This document shows, piece by piece, positions 8,889 through 17,104 of a stretch of 64,000 nt of DNA (its first letter is position 1; each line of letters begins with the position of its first letter). The position numbers and the translations under genes were made by a program. The notes beneath the pieces were generated by a model. It searched no databases and was not told the origin of the DNA. It saw nothing but the letters and a program-made list of their open reading frames with translations. Source of the stretch: SG8-41 sp963802355 (GTDB lineage: Bacteria; Pseudomonadota; Gammaproteobacteria; Burkholderiales; SG8-41); contig CAWDIV010000028.1 of the NCBI GenBank assembly GCA_963802355.1, positions 1-64,000 of the forward strand, in the 5' to 3' direction.

Positions 8889-9911
8889 CTAGTTGGCAGT
8901 CAGCCCGGCAGCCTTTGCGACACCGATCCATTTGGTAATTTCCCGCGCAAGGAACTCATCGAGCTCCTTCGGCGTCGTGCCTAGCGGCTCAAGTCCCTCG
9001 GCCATCATGCGAGTGCGCATGTCTTCGGTTCTCGAGATCGCTGCGACCTCGCGGTGCAGCAGGCTGACGAGGTTGGCGGGCAAGCGGGCCGGCGCAAACA
9101 ATGCGTACCACGCCTTGGATTCGTAGCCGGGGACGCCCGACTCCGACACCGTCGGAATGTCGGGCAGCGTCGGCCAGCGCTTTTCGCCGGTTACGGCGAG
9201 CGCGCGCAGCCTGCCGCCGCGGATGAGCGGCAGCGCACCCGCCATGCCTGCGAAGCTCAGGTCGGACTCGCCGGTCGATATGGCCACCATGGCGGCCGGA
9301 GCGCCTTTGTATGCGACGTGCTGCATGTCCACCTTGGCCATGGACTTGAACAGTTCGCCCGAGACGTGGGTCGAAGTGGCGACCCCCGACGAGGCATAGT
9401 TGAGCTTCCCGGGCCGCGCGCGCGCCTCCTTGATGATGTCGGCGATGCTGCGCAGCGGATGGTTGGCGCCTACGACCACGATGTTCGGGCCCGCGATCAG
9501 CAGAGAGATCGGCGCGAGGTCACGACGGGTGTCGAAAGGCAGGTTCTTGATCAGCGCCGGATTGGTGCCCAGCGCCGTGTGGCCGAGGAACAACGTATAG
9601 CCGTCGGGCTGAGCGCGCGCCACGAGCTCGGTGGCGATTACGCCTCCACCGCCACCGCGATTGTCGACGACGAATTGCACGCCATATCGCTCGCCGAGGC
9701 GTTGCGAATACAGCCGCGCAGTCAGATCCGCGTTGCCGCCGGCCGGCTGGCCGACGATCATCCGCACCGGCCGATTGGGATATCCCTGCGCGGATGCGAG
9801 CCCGGCCACGAATGGAAGGCATAGCACGCCCGCGGCCTTCGTTAACGCGATGCGGCGTGTCCGGCCGGAAGTCAACGCCCTCGGCTTCAAAGCACTAAAA
9901 TCCTTCGGCAT
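8889..9911 (-). CDS. Bug/TctC-family solute-binding protein
   Basis: A 340-residue periplasmic binding protein of the Bug (TctC) family, which captures carboxylates or similar small acids for tripartite tricarboxylate transporters. Family signatures are YPNRPVRMIVGQPAGG, VDNRGGGGG, AQPDGYTL, PGKLNYASSG and HVAYKG. The start at 9911 (MPKDFSAL) is chosen because the TAA of the upstream small gene overlaps this ATG (TAATG), which suggests coupled translation. The leader is long: about 20 residues, then a hydrophobic stretch ending in LASAQ. No TctA or TctB membrane partner is present. Confidence 0.9.
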   Translation of the reverse strand: MPKDFSALKPRALTSGRTRRIALTKAAGVLCLPFVAGLASAQGYPNRPVRMIVGQPAGGNADLTARLYSQRLGERYGVQFVVDNRGGGGGVIATELVARAQPDGYTLFLGHTALGTNPALIKNLPFDTRRDLAPISLLIAGPNIVVVGANHPLRSIADIIKEARARPGKLNYASSGVATSTHVSGELFKSMAKVDMQHVAYKGAPAAMVAISTGESDLSFAGMAGALPLIRGGRLRALAVTGEKRWPTLPDIPTVSESGVPGYESKAWYALFAPARLPANLVSLLHREVAAISRTEDMRTRMMAEGLEPLGTTPKELDEFLAREITKWIGVAKAAGLTAN

Positions 9912-10120
9912 TATTGGTTTCTTTCTCGCTGTTCGGCTTTTTTGGAAAAGAAATAGACCAGCGGCGCACCCAAGAACAACGACACCCACACCACTACACG
10001 CAATTTGAAGTCTAGTTCGTCGCTGATAGGAGCTGGCCAAAACACCAGAAAATTACTGAGCAACACCGCCGCTAATAGAAAGCCTCCTCCGAACACAAAG
10101 AGTACACGCCGCGTGATCAT
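9911..10120 (-). CDS. Small membrane protein, two predicted helices
   Basis: A 69-residue hydrophobic protein. One membrane helix spans about residues 5-28 (VLFVFGGGFLLAAVLLSNFL) and a second about 41-58 (VVVWVSLFLGAPLVYFFS), followed by a charged tail KKAEQRERNQ. Its stop overlaps the start of the Bug gene (TAATG), so the two are probably one transcript with translational coupling. I do not recognise a family. A role beside the binding protein, such as a transporter accessory subunit, is only a guess; it is shorter than the usual TctB. Confidence 0.6.
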   Translation of the reverse strand: MITRRVLFVFGGGFLLAAVLLSNFLVFWPAPISDELDFKLRVVVWVSLFLGAPLVYFFSKKAEQRERNQ

Positions 10121-10230
10121 CGCGATAGTCTCCTAAGTATGACTGCGTGATAGGTGACAAGTGATCAGTGTCCGTTTCGCGCAAACGCATTCATTTTTTA
10201 CCGACTGTCCAATTCCTACCACTTATCCGC

Positions 10231-10254
10231 TTATCACCTATTACCCATCACTCA
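10231..10254. repeat. Heptamer repeat, inverted orientation
   Basis: Three units of ATCACCTATTACCCATCACT type lie in the space between two genes on the minus strand. Same family as the (GTGATGR)n tracts elsewhere. Confidence 0.6.
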
Positions 10255-10283
10255 TGTAACGGACAGTCGTCAGCTGTCACCGG

Positions 10284-11336
10284 TCAGTCGGGTATCGTGT
10301 CAATGTTCGATGGCCGAGGCTCAAGCTCGCCACGATCGATGCGGCGCACGAGTTCGGTGACGGCGGCGTGCGTAGGTGCTGGAACGCCGAACTCCGTGCC
10401 CTTTGCCGCTACCAGACCGTTCGTGTAGTCGATTTCCGAGCGCCGGCTGCGTTCCACGTCCCGCCCCACCGACGAGCGCGACGGCTCGGTCAAGCTCGCC
10501 ATGTAGGCTGCCAGGCCTTCTTCAACACTGGCGACGGCAGCCCGATCTCCGTGCGCGGCGCCGACCCATGCGTCGGGCGCTATCCGCAATATGCGCCCCA
10601 GCTCGTAACCCTGCGCGCGCCCGACCACCACGGCTTCCGCGGCGAGCTTCACGCCGAGCCGGTGCATCCTGCCGCGCTCGACGAACACTGCGCGATTGTC
10701 GAGCCCGGTGGCGCCCAGCAGTCCATGTGTGATGGCATTGGCGGAGAGTTTGGTCCAGCGTTCCCCCCAGAGGTTCGTCGTCACCACCGCTTTGTCTACG
10801 GCGTTGAGTATCGCGGCAAGCTCCTCCGCGCGAGGGCTCGAGCGGCCGTGAGTTTCGCCGACATAGAACACGGTGCGCTCGCGACCGCCGGGCTGCCGAT
10901 AACGCGAGATGCGGCCGGGCGCGGTCAGGTTGACGCTGATCGTGCTGACAACGCACCCCACGGTCCTACCCCATCCCACTATCCCCGCGATCGTCTCTTC
11001 GTTGATGCTGTTCTGCATCGACACCACGTACCCGGCCGGAGCGAGATACTGGCGGACCATCGTTGTTGCCCACCCCGTATCGTACGATTTGGTGGAAATG
11101 ATCGCGATATCGACGGGTCTTCTCAGGAAGGTCTGCACATCGGTGAGGTGTAGCGCGTTGACGCGGACGGTGTGCTCGCCGTGCGTCCCGCTCAGGCGCA
11201 GCCCGTCGCTCCGGATCGCTTCTACGTGCTGCGGCCAAGGATCGACCAGCGTAACGTTTTCGCCCGCGCGTGCGAGCTGACCGCCGACGTATCCGCCAAC
11301 CGCACCAGCGCCCACAACAACGATGTGCTTGCCCAT
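10284..11336 (-). CDS. Ketopantoate reductase-like (PanE/ApbA family) dehydrogenase
   Basis: A 350-residue NAD(P)-dependent enzyme of the 2-dehydropantoate 2-reductase family. The Rossmann motif VVVGAGAVGGYVGG is at residues 6-19, and the C-terminal helical domain starts near the TTNLWGERWTKLSANA segment, which carries the conserved catalytic Lys/Asn pattern. The open frame extends upstream to 11474, but that part translates the heptamer repeats (SPITHHSS), so the start MGKHIVVVGAGAVG at 11336 is preferred. Proteins of this family outside pantothenate operons often reduce other 2-oxo acids. Here the neighbours are catabolic, so a role in coenzyme A synthesis is not implied. Confidence 0.82.
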   Translation of the reverse strand: MGKHIVVVGAGAVGGYVGGQLARAGENVTLVDPWPQHVEAIRSDGLRLSGTHGEHTVRVNALHLTDVQTFLRRPVDIAIISTKSYDTGWATTMVRQYLAPAGYVVSMQNSINEETIAGIVGWGRTVGCVVSTISVNLTAPGRISRYRQPGGRERTVFYVGETHGRSSPRAEELAAILNAVDKAVVTTNLWGERWTKLSANAITHGLLGATGLDNRAVFVERGRMHRLGVKLAAEAVVVGRAQGYELGRILRIAPDAWVGAAHGDRAAVASVEEGLAAYMASLTEPSRSSVGRDVERSRRSEIDYTNGLVAAKGTEFGVPAPTHAAVTELVRRIDRGELEPRPSNIDTIPD

Positions 11337-11350
11337 CTGTTTCAAAAAGC

Positions 11351-11380
11351 GTGATGAGTGATGAGTGATGGGTGATGAGT
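11351..11380. repeat. Heptamer repeat (GTGATGR)4
   Basis: GCGTGATGAGTGATGAGTGA and onward: four heptamers immediately upstream of the start at 11336. An inverted tract lies at 11503-11535, so the divergent promoter region between the two genes is bracketed by opposing copies. Confidence 0.75.
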
Positions 11381-11502
11381 TTACTAGACAGTAGACAACC
11401 TCGACCAGATTCATGCCCTCTTGCCACGCCAGCGAGTCATAATGTGTATTCGGAATTGTCATTTTCATCAGCAACGAACGATGTGGGATTGGGTGTTACA
11501 AC

Positions 11503-11535
11503 CACCCATCACCCATCACCCATCACCCATCACGC
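11503..11535. repeat. Heptamer repeat (ATCACCC)4, inverted to 11351
   Basis: Four to five perfect ATCACCC units end in ACGCC, 13 bp before the start of the gene at 11549. They are the reverse complement of the tract at 11351-11380, so transcripts across this region could form a long imperfect stem. Confidence 0.8.
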
Positions 11536-11548
11536 CTTAGGAGAATGA

Positions 11549-11938
11549 ATGGACAAGGAACGCTACGAAAGAGGCCAGAAGGTCCGCCGTGAGGTGCTGG
11601 GCGACGCGTACGTCGATGCGGCGGCGAAGAACACGACGGACTTCAACCGCCCGTTCCAGGAGCTCATCGCCGAGACTGTTTGGGGAAACATCTGGAGCCG
11701 CCCGGGGCTCGACCGCCGCACGCGCGCGCTCATCAACATCGGCATGTTGACTGCGATGGGCCGCACGGAGGAAGTGAAGATCTATCTGCGCGCCGCGCTC
11801 AACATCGGCGTGACGCGCGAGGACGTGCGCGAAGTGCTGATGCAGACCGCGATCTACTGCGGCATCCCCGCCGCGCTCGACAGTTTCCGCGCCGCGCAGG
11901 AGATCTTCAAGGACCAAGACGCTGCGAAGAACAATTGA
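11549..11938 (+). CDS. Carboxymuconolactone decarboxylase family protein, PcaC-like
   Basis: A 129-residue all-helical protein of the CMD/AhpD family. Its length and sequence pattern fit 4-carboxymuconolactone decarboxylase (PcaC), which acts in the protocatechuate branch of the beta-ketoadipate pathway. Key segments are RERRTRAL-like RRTRALINIGMLTAMGR and the helix with LNIGVTREDVREVLMQTAIY. It has no CxxC pair, so it is not an AhpD-type peroxidase. TAGGAG sits 5 bp before the ATG. No other pca genes are in the window, so the substrate may be a different lactone. Confidence 0.85.
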   Translation: MDKERYERGQKVRREVLGDAYVDAAAKNTTDFNRPFQELIAETVWGNIWSRPGLDRRTRALINIGMLTAMGRTEEVKIYLRAALNIGVTREDVREVLMQTAIYCGIPAALDSFRAAQEIFKDQDAAKNN

Positions 11939-11996
11939 ACCGCCAAGACGCCAAGGCCGCCAAGAAAAGCAATTTAACCGCAGAGGCGCGGAGAAA
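11936..11996. repeat. Purine-rich CGCCAAGA-type intergenic repeat
   Basis: ACCGCCAAGACGCCAAGGCC and the following CGCCAAGAAAAG and CGCAGAGGCGCGGAGAAAGA form 9- to 11-bp periodic units starting at the stop codon of the gene at 11549. Related units occur at 28262-28485. Confidence 0.65.
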
Positions 11997-12011
11997 GAAT
12001 AGAGGAAACGC

Positions 12012-12067
12012 TTCATCTGGGACGCCCTATCTGGGACGCCCCATCTGAGACGCTTCATCTGGGACGC
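12012..12067. repeat. 14-bp tandem repeat, exactly four units
   Basis: Four consecutive 14-mers with consensus NNYATCTGGGACGC fill exactly 56 bp. The block ends 2 bp before the proposed TTG start at 12070. Blocks of the same unit and the same copy number lie at 23834-23889 and 29474-29529. Confidence 0.9.
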
Positions 12068-12069
12068 CT

Positions 12070-13050
12070 TTGAAATATATCTGCAAATTACTGATGCTAT
12101 TCGCCAACAGCTTTGTGCTGGTTAGTGCGCTGTCGGCTGAATCCGCCGCGCAGGCGTACCCGGCGAGGCAGATTAGGATACTGGTCGGGTTCGCCGCCGG
12201 CGGCGCAAGCGACGTCACCGCCCGCCTCCTGTCGCCGAAGCTCTCCGAGAGCCTGGGGCAGCCGGTCATCGTCGAGAACCGGGCGGGCTCCGGCGGCCTG
12301 CTCGCGACGGACGCAGTCGCCAAGTCGCCGCCCGACGGCTACACGCTGCTGCTCATGCCCGCGGCCGACGCCGTGCAGCCCGCACTGCGCCGCAAGCTAC
12401 CGTACGATCTGGACCGGGATTTCACCCCGGTCGCGCGTCTCGTCTACGGTCCGTGGTTCGTCGTCGTCCACCCGTCCGTGCCGGCGCGCAACGCGAAGGA
12501 GCTGATCGCCCTCGCTCGCGCGAGCCCAGGCAAGCTCAACTACGCGTCGTCCGGCATCGGCAGCTCCGCCCATCTCGCGAACGAGCTGTTCAACTCGATG
12601 GCGAAGGTCAGCATTGTGCACGTTCCGTACAAGGGCATTTCGGAAGGCGTCGTCGCACTCGCGAGCGGCCAGGTCGACATGATCTTTGCCAGCATCACGG
12701 CCGCGCTACCGTTGCTCGACACCCGCCGCGTGAAGGCGCTGGCCGTCACGACGGGCAAGCGCACGGCGCTCGCGCCGGAGATGCCGACGCTCTCCGAATC
12801 CGGCTTGCCGGGCTACGACCGCTCGGGCTGGTACGGCGTGCTCGCCCCCGCCGGCGTGCCGCGCGAGATCGTCGCGCGGCTCAATTCCGTCATCGTAAGG
12901 ATCGTCAACACGACGGAAATGAAGGACGCGTTCAACCGCCAGGGACTCGACCCTGCGACCAGCACCCCTGAGGAATTCGCAGCCTTCATCCGCAACGAAG
13001 TGGCGCAGAATATCAAGGTGGTGCGCGAGGCTGGTATTAAGGTTGAGTGA
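12070..13050 (+). CDS. Bug/TctC-family solute-binding protein
   Basis: A 326-residue periplasmic binding protein. A clear signal peptide (LLMLFANSFVLVSALSAESA) ends before AQAYPARQIRILVGFAAGG. Family motifs are VENRAGSGGLLA, PPDGYTLLLMP, PGKLNYASSG and HVPYKG. The only start that keeps the signal peptide is a TTG at 12070, directly after the 14-bp repeat block, and no good ribosome binding site is visible. The true 5' end is therefore uncertain. The gene follows the PcaC-like gene in the same direction, with 130 bp of repeats between. Confidence 0.88.
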   Translation: MKYICKLLMLFANSFVLVSALSAESAAQAYPARQIRILVGFAAGGASDVTARLLSPKLSESLGQPVIVENRAGSGGLLATDAVAKSPPDGYTLLLMPAADAVQPALRRKLPYDLDRDFTPVARLVYGPWFVVVHPSVPARNAKELIALARASPGKLNYASSGIGSSAHLANELFNSMAKVSIVHVPYKGISEGVVALASGQVDMIFASITAALPLLDTRRVKALAVTTGKRTALAPEMPTLSESGLPGYDRSGWYGVLAPAGVPREIVARLNSVIVRIVNTTEMKDAFNRQGLDPATSTPEEFAAFIRNEVAQNIKVVREAGIKVE

Positions 13051-13167
13051 CCGATCGTCACGATCAGTAACACGCGGACACTCCGCCTTCTCTATAAGGC
13101 AATGTAAGAATCGTTCAATGCGCCAATATGGTCCCCTCGCGGGGCCCAGTGACTCTCTTTGCGCCCC

Positions 13168-14456
13168 TGTACAGACCGGGGAGATAGGTAACACCTGTGC
13201 GAGGACATGGGTAACACTACGCGATGGATTTGTAATCGCGCAAGCGCAGACGCAAAAAGCGCTTGTGACAGAAGTACACCTCGTATGCCCCGTCTTCGCT
13301 TGGATCAGGGCGAAACGCGATAGGCAGGCGGTGCAATGCATTCGAAACCCTCAGACGTCGTCCCTTGAAGCGCACCTTTCCATTCCAGCCGACGTTGACG
13401 ACGATATCGTGTGGCCCGTATTCGATGGGCGGCAACTTTTCCGGCAACGTTCGCGCACTGGGTTGATAGTGCTCAATCGGAGTGTCCATATCCAATGATT
13501 CGTGAGGGCGTTGCTCGTTATAGACGTGACGCCAATAGTCGAGGGCGCGCTGTACCTGTGCGAGATTCTCGAAGCTACGTCCATTGAGCACTTCGGCTTT
13601 AAGCGAGCGATGGAAGCGCTCGTCCTTGCCATTGGTTTGGGGATGTGCCGGCGCGCTATGGCTGACACGGATGCCCAGCCGGATGAGCCATACGGTAAGG
13701 TGGGTAATGCCGTGTTCGTGTTGGCTCGGACTGCCCCATGGAGCCCCATTGTCGGCATTCATACGAACCGGCAGCCCATAGCGGCGGAAGGTCTCGGTGA
13801 GCAAGGGCTGAACGCTCTGTGTATTGGTATGAGTGCACGCGGCCAGCACCAGGTTGTAACGTGAATGGTCATCGATCACCGTGAGGGGATGACAAAGGCC
13901 CGCTGGCGTCGAGAAATAGCCCTTGAAGTCGATCTGCCACAGCTCATTGGGTTGTGCATGCTCGAAACGCTGCCACGCAGTAGCTTGCGCGCTGGCCACC
14001 TCGCTGATCAGCCCGTGCCGGTGCAGAATGGAGGTTACGGTACTCGGTGCTGGAGCATCGGTGTGCCCGAGTTTCTTCAGGCGCTTGCTGATCTTGCGCC
14101 CGCCCCATGCGGGGTGTTCCTGGCGCAATGCAAGCACCTGTGCTTCAAGCTCAGAGGATGTGCGAGATGGCGAGCACAGCGGCCGGCGCGATCGCTCCTG
14201 CAGACCTCGCACCTCGTCTTGCGCCTCACGCGCAAGCCACTTATATCCGGTCTTAGGGCTGATGCCAAAGCGCCGGCACAGACTCACGGCGATTTACGCC
14301 TTCTTGCCTAGCCAACAGAACAAACTCACGTCGTAGACTCATGGTGTCTCGGGTGTCCCAAGGCATGGTGAACAATCCTTCCGACCGGTGTATGACCAGC
14401 CAGAAAGTGTTACCCATGTCCTCGCACACCCGTTACCCATGTGTCCGGTCTGTACA
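13168..14456. mobile_element. IS481-type insertion sequence with 6-bp target duplication
   Basis: TGTACAGACCGG at 13168-13179 is matched by its inverted copy at 14445-14456. The identical hexamer CGCCCC lies outside both ends (13162-13167 and 14457-14462), a target duplication consistent with a fairly recent insertion. Inside each end the motif ACATGGGTAAC (or a close variant) occurs twice. The element is 1289 bp. Confidence 0.88.
13217..14366 (-). pseudogene. IS481-family transposase, one N-terminal frameshift
   Basis: The natural N-terminus MPWDTRDTMSLRREFVLLAR starts at 14366. After NRRE an extra base breaks the frame near 14285. From there a 356-residue frame runs from LCRRFGISPKTGYKWLARE through the DDE core (WQIDFKGYFST, then MNADNGAPWG, then KDERFHRSLKAEV) to the C-terminus at 13217. 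Everything but the first 25 or so residues is intact. Restart at GTG 14287 might still give a partly working protein. The fresh target duplication argues that the shift is recent or a sequence error. Confidence 0.85.
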
Positions 14457-14471
14457 CGCCCCAAAAGAAAA

Positions 14472-14739
14472 GGAACCTATCTCGACCCTAGACACGTGTG
14501 CGACGGAGGCGAGGTGGGATGCAGTTCGAGGAGGAGAGCCCGAAGGAATATGTCGATATTTCGAGGGCTCCCGACAAAGAAATGCGCCCAGATCGCCCCG
14601 TCCCTCCGGGTTGCGGCCAGGACGGGCGTCTGCGTCGTTGCCCGCCTTGACCATATCGACATATGGCCTGCGCCGGCCGCCTAGCATCCATCCCGCCCTG
14701 GCCACAACGCATCACGCGTCTAGGCTCGAGATAGGTTCC
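14472..14739. mobile_element. 268-bp miniature element, copy 1
   Basis: The terminal inverted repeat GGAACCTATCTCGACCCTAG (14472) faces CTAGGCTCGAGATAGGTTCC (to 14739). The interior is strongly similar to the reverse complement of 51551-51822 and contains nested inverted repeats (GGCCAGGACGG with its partner, and ATATGTCGATAT with ATATCGACATAT). No transposase is encoded. See the finding on this family. Confidence 0.8.
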
Positions 14740-15182
14740 AACCAGAGAAAGGGGATCCCCGGTTCGCCGCCGCTACCTCGTACACTCGTAGCGGTCCCCT
14801 GCGCTGCTCGACCAGCCCGGCGGCCTGCGCAACTCACTTACCATCTTCTCTCGGAATACATGGTTGTGGACGGTTCCTTGGTCACTTAAACACGCACACC
14901 CTGGTTCGACAGTGCTCGACCGAAACCCCGGGCTGGTCTGCGCTGTTGTATGCTTCACGCGGCGCTTGTAGTTGGCGTAGAAAGGCAGGTGCCGGGGTGG
15001 AGGGACTTGCGCTGCCATCTGCCGAACGTCGATCGGACAGACTCGCCCGAGAAGTCCCCACCCACTCACCAACGTCGATGAGGAATCTAGCGGCGCTCGA
15101 GAGTGACCGCCGATTTGGACGCAAGCTAACGATGGTGGGTGTCCACCCCGACGGTTCAACGCTAACACCGGAGGGAATCGCC
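14740..15182. other. Intergenic stretch without recognisable gene
   Basis: I see no supported gene here. The segment lies between the miniature element and the IS110-type relic and may include the left end of that relic. The open frames present on both strands look like chance frames in GC-rich DNA. Confidence 0.4.
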
Positions 15183-16125
15183 ATGCAATCGATCCTTGAT
15201 TTGAACGCCGACGTCGATAGCCGCTATGTAATGGTTGCGTGTGCTGCAGGCTCGTTTAAGCCGTACCGGATCGCCAACGAGCGCAAAGCTATTCGCGCCT
15301 GGCTGCGCACTGTGCCGCGGGGTAGCCGGCTGGCCATGGAGTCGACGGGCAGCTATCACGAGCTGCTTGCGGACCTGGCGCATCAAGCTGGTTTGCAGGT
15401 GTTTATCGTCAATGCACGCGATTTGCGCCGCTATGGTCAAGGCATTGGCCGGCGTGGCAAGACCGATCGGATCGACGCGGAGGTGATCGCGCGTTACATC
15501 GCCCGCGAGCATCAGGAACTTCACGCTTATGTTCCGCCGAGCGAGAGCAGCGCATGTACATGGCTGTACGGTCAGCGCAAAGCTGGTACAGGCGAAGGGC
15601 AGTATCAGGCAAAGCCTGAGTGGCCTGTCCGCGCTGCAGAGCGAAGTTCGCCGACTCATTGACCATATTGATCGGGTGATCGCGAGCCTCGACCTGCTGA
15701 TGCACCGCACGGTACAGCAGATGCCGGCTGTGCGTGAGGGGGCTGGACACATTGCGACGATCCCGGGCTTCGGTGTGCTCACGAGTCGTGCCTGGGCCAT
15801 CGCTTCACGAGGCTGCCGTATGCAACAAGCGATGCCGTGGTCGCAGCAGCTGGCCTCGATCCGCGGCCCGATGATTCGGGCCAGAAAGAGGGTCGTCGCC
15901 GGCTGAGCAAACGCGGCCCCGCTGAGGAGCGGCGTCTGCTCTTCAACTGCGCACGATCGGCTGCGCAAAGAAATCCGTGGCGGCCTTACTACAAAGCGCG
16001 CTCGCAAAAGGTTTGAGTAAAACCGCGGCGACCGTAGTGCTTGCGCGAAAAATGCTCCGTGTTGCGTTCGCAGTTTACAAGCACCGTCAGCCCTTCAATT
16101 CACTACTCATCGGGGGTAAGGCTTG
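15183..16125 (+). pseudogene. IS110-type transposase relic
   Basis: MQSILDLNADVDSRYVMVAC starts a DEDD-type transposase: the catalytic Asp/Glu region includes LAMESTGSYHELLADL and GRRGKTDRIDAEVIARYI. The frame breaks near 15550. Later pieces read SGLSALQSEVRRLIDHIDRV, then the transposase_20 motif HIATIPGFGVLTSRAWAIAS (normally G(I/V)G..TA). After 15906 come LSKRGPAEERRLLFNCARSA and WRPYYKARSQK in another frame. There are at least three lesions, so the gene is dead. Confidence 0.8.
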
Positions 16126-16143
16126 ACAGCGACCATAGAATCT

Positions 16144-16306
16144 CGGCGTCTCTCAGGGGCCCCAAGGTCAAGTGCCCCTTCTAACCAGATCGCGTCGAAC
16201 AGATTCGCACCGGCAAGTAACCGAACACTCATCACCCATCACCCATTACTCATCACCGGTTTCAAGGCTGCGACTGCTCGGCGGCTCTCAGGGGCCCCAA
16301 GCTCAA
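16144..16306. repeat. 28-bp direct repeat with a heptamer tract between
   Basis: CTCTCAGGGGCCCCAAG with similar flanks occurs at 16144-16171 and 16279-16306. A (ATCACCC)n-type tract lies between them at 16226-16257. The stretch 16126-16420 holds no supported gene. Confidence 0.65.
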
Positions 16307-16422
16307 AATCCGCAAACCATTGCACCCTCGTCCATAGGCAATTGCCTCGATAGCCGGTCCGGCGTAGGGTGCTGAGATGTCCTGAAATAACAATCGATGG
16401 CACGATCAGCGAAAGCGCAAGA

Positions 16423-16472
16423 GTGTCAACTAAAGTGTCATCCAATAAGTCAACTAATTTGTCACCTAATTC
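16423..16472. repeat. Four GTCAnCTAA units abutting the cassette junction (attI-like candidate)
   Basis: The units GTGTCAACTAAA, GTGTCATCCAATAA, GTCAACTAATTT and GTCACCTAATTC run back to back and end exactly at the GTTAGCC core (16473). attI sites are known to hold direct repeats plus a GTTRRRY core, so this could be an attI remnant. No integrase gene is visible nearby. The identification is inference. Confidence 0.4.
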
Positions 16473-16473
16473 G

Positions 16474-17097
16474 TTAGCCGGAACGGTAGGAAAGGTTGTC
16501 CGTAGTGACATCACAGGAGGGAGCTATGAAGATGCAAGCAAAGTTGGTTTCGGTAGTCGGAGCTGCGGTGGTGGCCTGCTCGCTGGGCGTGGCGGTAGCC
16601 CAGAGTAAGAAGGAGCCGGTTTTCGTGGAATCCGGTAAGGCGGATTTCAAGGAGGTCGTTCCGGGGGTCAAGAAAAAGATTCTGTGGGGTAATCACGATG
16701 TAGGGCCTTATGGTGCCTTCACGAAGTTCGATCCCGGCCTTACCAATCCGCTGCATACCCATACCAACGAAGTCCGGATCGTCGTGCTGCAGGGCGCCTA
16801 CATTTACAAGCCCCAGAACGGCAACGAGCGGCGGGTCGGTGTCGGGTCCTACATCTCCATTCCGGGCGGCGACGTGCACGTGAGTGGGGCAGACCCGAAG
16901 GAAGGCGCGCTCTTCTACGAGGAGTCGCCCGGGAAGTTCGACCTCAAGGTCGTGGACCAAAAAGGCAAGAAGTAGCTGGTCGACTTGGAATGTGAATTCC
17001 GCGTCCCACGATGGCTCGTCATCGAGCAGCACGAACGGCTAACCGCACGGTCGCCTCCGACGCGCGCAAGAGCGGTGCGCGCGGGGCACCGTGAACG
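16474..17097 (+). mobile_element. Integron gene cassette 1 (cupin cassette)
   Basis: The cassette begins at TTAGCC after the G/TT cut point at 16473 and ends at the G of GTTAGAGC (17097). Its first bases (GTTAGCC) are the exact complement of the R'' box GGCTAAC of its own attC at 17037, as expected for a cassette that was once a closed circle. It carries one gene (16526-16975). Confidence 0.78.
16526..16975 (+). CDS. Exported cupin-fold protein
   Basis: A 149-residue protein with a signal peptide (residues 1-25, ending GVAVAQ), so probably periplasmic. A single cupin domain follows, with the metal-binding pattern HTHTNEVRIVVLQG (two His and a Glu) and a later His in IPGGDVHVSG. The pattern resembles small DUF4437-like cupins of unknown substrate. 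CAGGAGGGAGCT directly before the ATG is a strong ribosome binding site and decides this start over the longer frame. It is the only gene in integron cassette 1. Confidence 0.85.
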   Translation: MKMQAKLVSVVGAAVVACSLGVAVAQSKKEPVFVESGKADFKEVVPGVKKKILWGNHDVGPYGAFTKFDPGLTNPLHTHTNEVRIVVLQGAYIYKPQNGNERRVGVGSYISIPGGDVHVSGADPKEGALFYEESPGKFDLKVVDQKGKK

Positions 17098-17104
17098 TTA
17101 GAGC
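17037..17104 (+). other. Integron attC site 1
   Basis: R'' GGCTAAC and R' GTTAGAG bound a 68-bp imperfect palindrome. The arms CACGGTCGCC and GGCACCGTG pair except for one extrahelical C, the hallmark that orients attC recombination. A GC-rich stem (GACGCGCGC / GTGCGCGC) forms the centre. The site lies 61 bp after the cupin stop and 13 bp before the next gene. Confidence 0.85.

Noticed and set aside
12012..12067. CRISPR or iteron origin
   Set aside because: The 14-mers have no spacers, no Rep gene or DnaA box cluster is near, and the same block occurs at three distant places.
14341..14889. A 182-codon frame spanning the IS481 end and the miniature element
   Set aside because: It crosses a transposon boundary and both terminal repeats of the miniature element; the element copy at 51551 does not preserve it as a gene start.
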